Positions 59,532-64,000 of a stretch of 64,000 nt of DNA are shown one piece after another (position 1 is the stretch's first letter; each line of letters opens with the position of its first letter). Below the pieces are notes generated by a model. The model was not told the origin of the DNA and did not search any database. It saw only the letters and a program-made list of their open reading frames with translations. This stretch comes from Bog-532 sp963833835 (GTDB taxonomy: Bacteria; Actinomycetota; Actinomycetes; Streptosporangiales; Streptosporangiaceae), in assembly GCA_963833835.1 (NCBI GenBank), contig CAWHZI010000008.1:62001-126000 (forward strand), in the 5' to 3' direction. The position numbers and the translations under genes were made by a program.

Positions 59532-59981
59532 TCAGGAAACCGCGGCTCGCATCAGCTCGGCCACCTTCTTCTCGACCGCGGGGGTCCACTTCTGCAGTGC
59601 GAACGACACCGGCCATGCGTCCCCGTCGTCCAGGTTCGCGGCGTCCTGAAATTCCAGCGTCGAGTACCGCTGGCCGAACTTACCGGCGTTCTTGAACGCG
59701 ACCACGGTCTTGCCTGCTGGGTTGGCGTAGGCCGGCATCCCGTACCAGGTCTTGGCCGACAGCTGCGGGGCGGCCTCGGTGATCGTGGCGTGGACCCGCT
59801 CGGCGATGGCCCGGTCCTCCGGGGTCATCTTCGCCATCGAGTCCAGGGCCGCCTGCAGCTCGTCCGCCTTCTTGGCCCCCTTCTTGCCCTCGGCCCGCAG
59901 CTCGGCCGCGCGGGCCTTCATCGCGGCACGCTCGGCCGCGGAGAAGCCGTCGCTCCCCGTCTCGGACGTCTTCGTCGGCAT
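59532..59981 (-). CDS. DUF1801 domain protein (YdhG-like)
   Basis: A 149-residue protein. A Lys/Ala-rich helical N-terminus (SAAERAAMKARAAELRAEGK) precedes the DUF1801 core HATITEAAPQLSAKTWYGMP, KTVVAFKNAGKFGQRYSTLE and WPVSFALQKWTPAVEKKVAE. Related proteins are described as frataxin-like or stress proteins; no function is assigned here. ATG 59981 or 59987. Confidence 0.85.
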   Translation of the reverse strand: MPTKTSETGSDGFSAAERAAMKARAAELRAEGKKGAKKADELQAALDSMAKMTPEDRAIAERVHATITEAAPQLSAKTWYGMPAYANPAGKTVVAFKNAGKFGQRYSTLEFQDAANLDDGDAWPVSFALQKWTPAVEKKVAELMRAAVS

Positions 59982-60040
59982 GATCATCCTGCTTTCCAGC
60001 TTCCTGTGGCCCAGCGCGGTGCCGGCCAGTTAAAGGAAGG

Positions 60041-60961
60041 CTAGGTCCCCCGCGGCCGCTGGCGCTTCTCCATTCGTGACCGATCCCCGGGGACGGCGAG
60101 GACCACCGTGCGGAAGGCGATCCAGACGATGAAGCCGGTGATCGCCGCGATGACCGCGATCGCGTAACCGCAGGCACCGGGCGGCTTCGTGATCGTGAGC
60201 CACCCGAGCGCGTCGGCGGCGGCCGCGGCGTAGGCGAAGGTAAAGGACCATGCTCCGGGCGTGAACGAAAGCCTGCGGTAGATCGGGATCAGCCGGAGCT
60301 GGACCAGGGCCATGAGGACCGCGTACCCGCCGAGCATGCAGGCCACGAAGTTCACGGTCTGGCCCGCCAGCGCGAAATACGCCGACCCCGCGACCGCGGG
60401 TATGCCGAGTTCGATCGCCATCGTCGGCACCAGCGCGGAAGGCAGCGCGGGACGGGTGAACAGCCGATTCAAGATCGTCGAGCCGAGCAGGATCCAGGAG
60501 ATGACGCCGATCCCGAACGAAGCCTGCGCCAGCGCGTGCAGATGCACTTGGGCGGCGGCGTCCGCGCCGATCAGCCCGCCCGCGGCGGTCGGCAGGAAAT
60601 AGCCCGCGTGCAGGGAGTCTGGGTCGATGCCGCCGGTCATCCACTGGCCGGTCAGCCAGCCCCCGAGGGCAATCGTCATGGCCAGGCACACGATCACCAG
60701 GACGCGCCCGGCGGCAAAGGCGTCTCTGGCCAGTGCCGCCGACAGGAGCATGGCCGTGATCACCGAAGCCGAAACGAACGGCGACAGAACGGGGTCGCGG
60801 AGATCGGCCAGGATGACCCGTGGACCCTGGGCCACGTACGCGCCCACCAGGACCAGCCACAGGGCAGCGTCCAGGATGTTGAACGCGCTGGGGATCGCCT
60901 GCGCGGTCCCGAGAAGCGGCCCGGCCGCATGCCATGCCTCCGCCAGCCCGGCCAGGCCCAA
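60041..60961 (-). CDS. SLAC1/TehA-type (TDT family) transporter, start unresolved
   Basis: About 307 residues with nine to ten hydrophobic segments (e.g. NILDAALWLVLVGAYVA, VLVIVCLAMTIALGGWLTG, GYFLPTAAGGLIGADAA). The HAGYFLPTAAGG block is typical of the TDT family (tellurite-resistance/dicarboxylate or anion channels). The conserved N-terminal peptide VPPSLFGIALGLAGLAEAW begins upstream of the TTG at 60961, but that frame has no ATG, GTG or TTG before the stop at 61048. The 5' end is therefore frameshifted, truncated or uses an unusual start. Confidence 0.8.
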   Translation of the reverse strand: MGLAGLAEAWHAAGPLLGTAQAIPSAFNILDAALWLVLVGAYVAQGPRVILADLRDPVLSPFVSASVITAMLLSAALARDAFAAGRVLVIVCLAMTIALGGWLTGQWMTGGIDPDSLHAGYFLPTAAGGLIGADAAAQVHLHALAQASFGIGVISWILLGSTILNRLFTRPALPSALVPTMAIELGIPAVAGSAYFALAGQTVNFVACMLGGYAVLMALVQLRLIPIYRRLSFTPGAWSFTFAYAAAAADALGWLTITKPPGACGYAIAVIAAITGFIVWIAFRTVVLAVPGDRSRMEKRQRPRGT

Positions 60962-61058
60962 CGCGATGCCGAACAGGCTCGGCGGAACCCGCGAGCTAGG
61001 AACCTTTGCCGCTGTGGGCTCTGATCTTTCTCCACGATGGCGATGCTAGGGTCACGCC

Positions 61059-61709
61059 GTGGCGGTAGAGGAACCCTTGCCGAGCGGGGAGGTCCGGCGG
61101 CAGCGGCTGAATTCGTCCGATCGGCGGGCCAGCATCCTCAGTGCGGCCAGCCGGGTGTTCGAGCGAACCGGTGATCTCGGCTCCACGACGACCAAGATGA
61201 TCGCGCAGGAGGCCGGGATCAACGAAGCGGTGCTGTACCGCCACTTCAGCAGCAAGGAAGAAATCTTCTACGCCTCGGTCGTCGAGCCGCTGCATTTGCC
61301 GATTGACGCATTCCTCCGGCGGGCGCAGCCGCCGGCCGTGCGGATGACGCGGGCCGAGCGGCTGACGTTCATGAGCACCGTGATGTCGGACATGGTGGAT
61401 CAGCTGGCGGAGAACATGCCCGCGCTCGGCCTCGTGCTCTTCGGCAGCCCGGGCATCGCCGATGCGTTCTACCGGTCGGCCTGGGAGCCAGCGCTGCGCG
61501 AGCTCGCCGAAGGCTGGCGGCAGATTTTTACCGACGTCGGGCTGACCGACTACAACGACCCCTACCTCAGTGCTCAGGTCGTCATCGGGACCTGCCTGAT
61601 GCTGGCCGTCGAACGGCGCCGCGGCCGCCTCGACGGCCAGCAGCAGCGCCAGCACTGCGCCCAGCTGGCGCGCATGATGTACGACGGCGTCTTCGCCTAC
61701 GGCGACTGA
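61059..61709 (+). CDS. TetR/AcrR family transcriptional regulator
   Basis: A 216-residue TetR protein: helix-turn-helix RRASILSAASRVFERTGDLG, TKMIAQEAGINEAVLYRHFS and SKEEIFYASVVEPLHLPI. The C-terminal domain is not assigned. GTG 61059 with AGGG eight bases upstream. It is divergent from the TDT transporter and overlaps the convergent acetoacetate-decarboxylase-like gene by 13 bases. It may regulate either flank; I saw no convincing palindrome in the short gap. Confidence 0.9.
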   Translation: MAVEEPLPSGEVRRQRLNSSDRRASILSAASRVFERTGDLGSTTTKMIAQEAGINEAVLYRHFSSKEEIFYASVVEPLHLPIDAFLRRAQPPAVRMTRAERLTFMSTVMSDMVDQLAENMPALGLVLFGSPGIADAFYRSAWEPALRELAEGWRQIFTDVGLTDYNDPYLSAQVVIGTCLMLAVERRRGRLDGQQQRQHCAQLARMMYDGVFAYGD

Positions 61710-62509
61710 ACGTCCAGGCGAACCGTGTCCTTGCGGGACAGGATGCAGGACTCGGCGTGCCAGACGGTGGTGCTGATGTCCGACCGGCGCGGCAGGCTGC
61801 TGAGCCGTTCGACGATCCTGGCCGAGTACGGCGCGTCGGTCGCGGACGGCGTACCCCACTCGAGCTCGCCCTGGCCCTGCCACATGCGCACGAACGGAGT
61901 CGTCATCGATATGCGCACCGGGTAATCGGCGTCGGGAATGCCGCCCGGGCCCGGGATGAACTTCCAGAAGTAGGAGCCGCCGGCGGCAGCGGCCGATCGC
62001 CGCCGCGCGACCTCGTCTGCAGCGACCGGCGTCAGCCCGTGGACCCGGCCGCTGACCAGAGCAGTGCCGTACTCGCGGCACTCGAACACGTGATCGCGTG
62101 GGCCTAGCTCGACCGGCGGGATCTCGGCCACGAGCTTCGGGGCGCCCATCAGCTCGCGGCCAGCGACCACGGGGGCGTAGTCGGACTCCCAGATCACCAG
62201 CGCGAAGGGCCGCACCACCTGCTCGCTGTCGCCGGTGTAGGTGGAGGTCACCCGGACTGACACGATCTGATAGTCCCGGCCGCCCATCCAGGCCATGCCG
62301 ATCATGCGACGGTAGGTGACGGCGATACGCGGCCGCTCCGACGGCACGAACCAGCGCGGCATCAGCTCACTGACGGCCTCGGCCGATGTCTCGAACTCGA
62401 CCGTCGAGTTGTGCACGTCGAAGTCGGTCTCGATCTCGGGTGCCACCGACGGGCCGAAGCCGGGGGGCATGTCGTAGCGAACTCCCGCCCGCAGTTCAGC
62501 GTGCTTCAC
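61697..62509 (-). CDS. Acetoacetate decarboxylase family protein
   Basis: A 270-residue ADC-like protein: YRRMIGMAWMGGRDYQIVSV, WESDYAPVVAGRELMGAPKL and RISMTTPFVRMWQGQGELEW. The Lys in GAPKLVAEI is at the Schiff-base position of acetoacetate decarboxylase, though single rather than the KK pair of the classical enzyme, as in the ADC-like aldolase-dehydratases. It overlaps the upstream esterase gene by 14 bases, so it ends an operon with esterase and LLM oxidoreductase. Confidence 0.88.
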   Translation of the reverse strand: MKHAELRAGVRYDMPPGFGPSVAPEIETDFDVHNSTVEFETSAEAVSELMPRWFVPSERPRIAVTYRRMIGMAWMGGRDYQIVSVRVTSTYTGDSEQVVRPFALVIWESDYAPVVAGRELMGAPKLVAEIPPVELGPRDHVFECREYGTALVSGRVHGLTPVAADEVARRRSAAAAGGSYFWKFIPGPGGIPDADYPVRISMTTPFVRMWQGQGELEWGTPSATDAPYSARIVERLSSLPRRSDISTTVWHAESCILSRKDTVRLDVQSP

Positions 62510-63431
62510 GGTCTGACTCTCCTTTATTTTTAATAAGCCCGGCGAGGGTCTGGGTCGCTTCCTCCAGGTAGCCGTCGCACGCGGGGACGAACGGGGCCAG
62601 CCCGATCACCGGGTGAATCTGCCCGGCGGCCTCGACGACCTCGACGACGACACCCGCGTCGCGCATCCGCTGCGCGAGGGTGAGCCCTTCGTCGCGCAGC
62701 GGGTCGTACTCGGCCACCAGCACGATGGCCGGCGGAAGCCCGGTGAGGTCGTCCGCCGCCGGGTCAGGCGCGCCATCGAGGTGCTGGTCGTGGTCCCCGA
62801 GATACAGGTCCCACATCCAGCTCATCTGCGAGCGCCGCGGGATGAATTCGTCGCCGTATGACCGCCATGACGTGGCGGCCAGCGTCCGGTCCACCGGCGG
62901 GCACGCCAGCAGCAGCCCCCTGATCTCCGGATCGGGGTGACGGCCCCGGGCCATGGCGGCGGCCAGCGCAACCTGTGCGCCTGAGCTCTCCCCGGCCAGC
63001 GCGATCCGGCTCACGTCCAGGTGGTACGGCCCGGCCAGCGCGGCCAGCCCGTCCAGTACGTGGCCGACGTCTTCGACCGCGGCCGGGTGCGGGTGCTCGG
63101 GCGCAAGCCGGTAGTCCACGGACACGACGGCGCACCCGGAGTACCGGGCGATCCGCCGGCAGGTCTCGTCGGCAGAATCCAGGCTGCCCAGGATCCAGCC
63201 GCCGCCGTGGACGAAGACGATGACCGGCAGGTGCTGTGCGGGGTCGGGCTGGTAGACCCGCAACCGTGGCCGGTCTCCGACCGCGGCCACGTCGGTGACC
63301 CGCTGCACCGGGCTGGCCTGCGCGCGAGGCCGGCCGGCCGACCAGGCCCGGGCCTTATCCAGGCCCAATTGGTCCAGCGGAGGGCTGGCGTTGGCCGCAT
63401 CGACCAGGAGCCGCGCCTGCGGATCGATCAT
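62496..63431 (-). CDS. HSL-family alpha/beta hydrolase (esterase/lipase)
   Basis: A 311-residue esterase with the HSL signature VFVHGGGWILGS (oxyanion hole), nucleophile GESSGAQVAL, acid in VAEYDPLRDEG and His in GQIHPVIGL. It probably cleaves a short acyl ester. The ATG overlaps the stop of the LLM gene (ATGA). Confidence 0.92.
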   Translation of the reverse strand: MIDPQARLLVDAANASPPLDQLGLDKARAWSAGRPRAQASPVQRVTDVAAVGDRPRLRVYQPDPAQHLPVIVFVHGGGWILGSLDSADETCRRIARYSGCAVVSVDYRLAPEHPHPAAVEDVGHVLDGLAALAGPYHLDVSRIALAGESSGAQVALAAAMARGRHPDPEIRGLLLACPPVDRTLAATSWRSYGDEFIPRRSQMSWMWDLYLGDHDQHLDGAPDPAADDLTGLPPAIVLVAEYDPLRDEGLTLAQRMRDAGVVVEVVEAAGQIHPVIGLAPFVPACDGYLEEATQTLAGLIKNKGESDREAR

Positions 63432-64000
63432 CCGGCCACCGCTATGCCGTCGCGGGTCCCGCGCACGACGTTGAAACCGATGGCCTCGGGCTCACCGGTC
63501 CCGAAGGTCTTGATGGTCGGCAGCACCGATTGCCCGAAGAGCGTCATGCTCTCCTCGACCAGATCTTGGGGCATGTCGCCGAAGCTGTGCAGCGTGATCA
63601 GATGGCCCACGTTGGCCATTTGCTGAAGCTCGCGGATCTGCTCGATGACCTCGTCTGGGGTGCCGAAGATGCCCGCCGCGGCCTGGTTCTCGTATCCCTC
63701 GATCACCGCGGCCGTGCGCTCCTCGGGGGTCGCGTCCGGCATGAAGTAGTCCGCGGCCAGCCGGTCGTAGTGCCACAGCGTCATCGCGGCCGTGCGCTGC
63801 CAGTACTGCTGGCCGACCTCGCGCGCCCGCTGGCCGTCCTGGTGCACATGGACGGTGGTGGCGATGGCGGAGGGGGAGACGGGCCAGCCGTGACTCGCGC
63901 GGACCTGGTCAAACGTCTGCAGGTTGTCGTGGACCATCTGCCGGCTGCGGTAGTTGGTGAACAGCGGGGCGGCGCCACTGTCCGCGGCCATCTTGAGCGA
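63428..64000 (-). CDS. LLM class flavin-dependent oxidoreductase, C-terminal part
   Basis: The visible 190 C-terminal residues include KMAADSGAAPLFTNYRSRQ, ATTVHVHQDGQRAREVGQQY, GYENQAAAGIFGTPDEVIEQ and ANVGHLITLHSFGDM, matching the end of luciferase-like monooxygenases. The N-terminal two thirds lie beyond the right edge. It heads, or is upstream in, the operon with the esterase and acetoacetate-decarboxylase-like genes. Confidence 0.85.
   Translation of the reverse strand, partial: SLKMAADSGAAPLFTNYRSRQMVHDNLQTFDQVRASHGWPVSPSAIATTVHVHQDGQRAREVGQQYWQRTAAMTLWHYDRLAADYFMPDATPEERTAAVIEGYENQAAAGIFGTPDEVIEQIRELQQMANVGHLITLHSFGDMPQDLVEESMTLFGQSVLPTIKTFGTGEPEAIGFNVVRGTRDGIAVAG

Overview
The window is high-GC, densely packed DNA with GTG and TTG starts, ATGA/GTGA/TTGA-coupled operons, SigG-like ECF and BlaI/M56 regulators and several luciferase-like (FMN/F420) oxidoreductases. 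This points to a soil actinomycete chromosome (Streptosporangiales-like lifestyle; genus not determinable from sequence alone). I saw no rRNA, tRNA, CRISPR array, integrase or transposase.

Layout. (1) 1-14.9 kb holds mixed housekeeping and accessory genes: a DHFR-family gene (cut by the window edge), an ECF sigma factor, an SDR with a divergent TetR and two palindromic operators, a GMC oxidoreductase, a small frameshifted secreted gene, a VOC pseudogene, a large Ala/Ser/Pro-rich anchored protein, an acyl-CoA dehydrogenase, an epoxide-hydrolase-like enzyme, a cNMP-thioredoxin-reductase fusion, a flavin monooxygenase, a peroxiredoxin and an SRPBCC protein. (2) 14.9-18.6 kb is one leftward operon for an ABC-2 exporter and a NarL-type two-component system. 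(3) 18.6-22 kb holds an M56/BlaI sensor-repressor pair facing two DedA genes, with two identical paired operators between them.

(4) 22-52.7 kb is the most interesting part: a roughly 30-kb catabolic island of nine transcription units. It contains an IclR regulator, an NHL propeller, an aldo/keto reductase with an MFS pump, a four-gene ABC importer, an F420-type oxidoreductase, an aldehyde dehydrogenase with an AhpD-like protein, four MmgE/PrpD paralogues, two ThDP enzymes, a three-domain RidA fusion, an SDR, two alpha/beta hydrolases, two CapA-family proteins, a cupin, a 3-hydroxyisobutyrate-dehydrogenase-like enzyme with a zinc-knuckle tail and a PhyH dioxygenase. Each of the nine units carries one copy of a 14-bp palindrome related to GGAACGATCGTTCC, five of them 29-33 nt before the start codon. 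I infer one regulon, probably under the local IclR protein, for uptake and breakdown of an unidentified carboxylic (perhaps imine-forming) compound.

(5) 52.7-64 kb holds a PepC peptidase with an acetolactate-synthase-like enzyme, a flavin monooxygenase/RidA/DUF1028 operon, an MFS pump, a DUF1801 protein, a TDT-family transporter with a divergent TetR, and a leftward operon of LLM oxidoreductase, HSL-type esterase and acetoacetate-decarboxylase-like enzyme that runs off the right edge. Several genes (near 4981, 34405, 56274 and perhaps 60990) look intact apart from one inserted or missing base in a short G/C run, so either sequencing error or recent decay must be considered.
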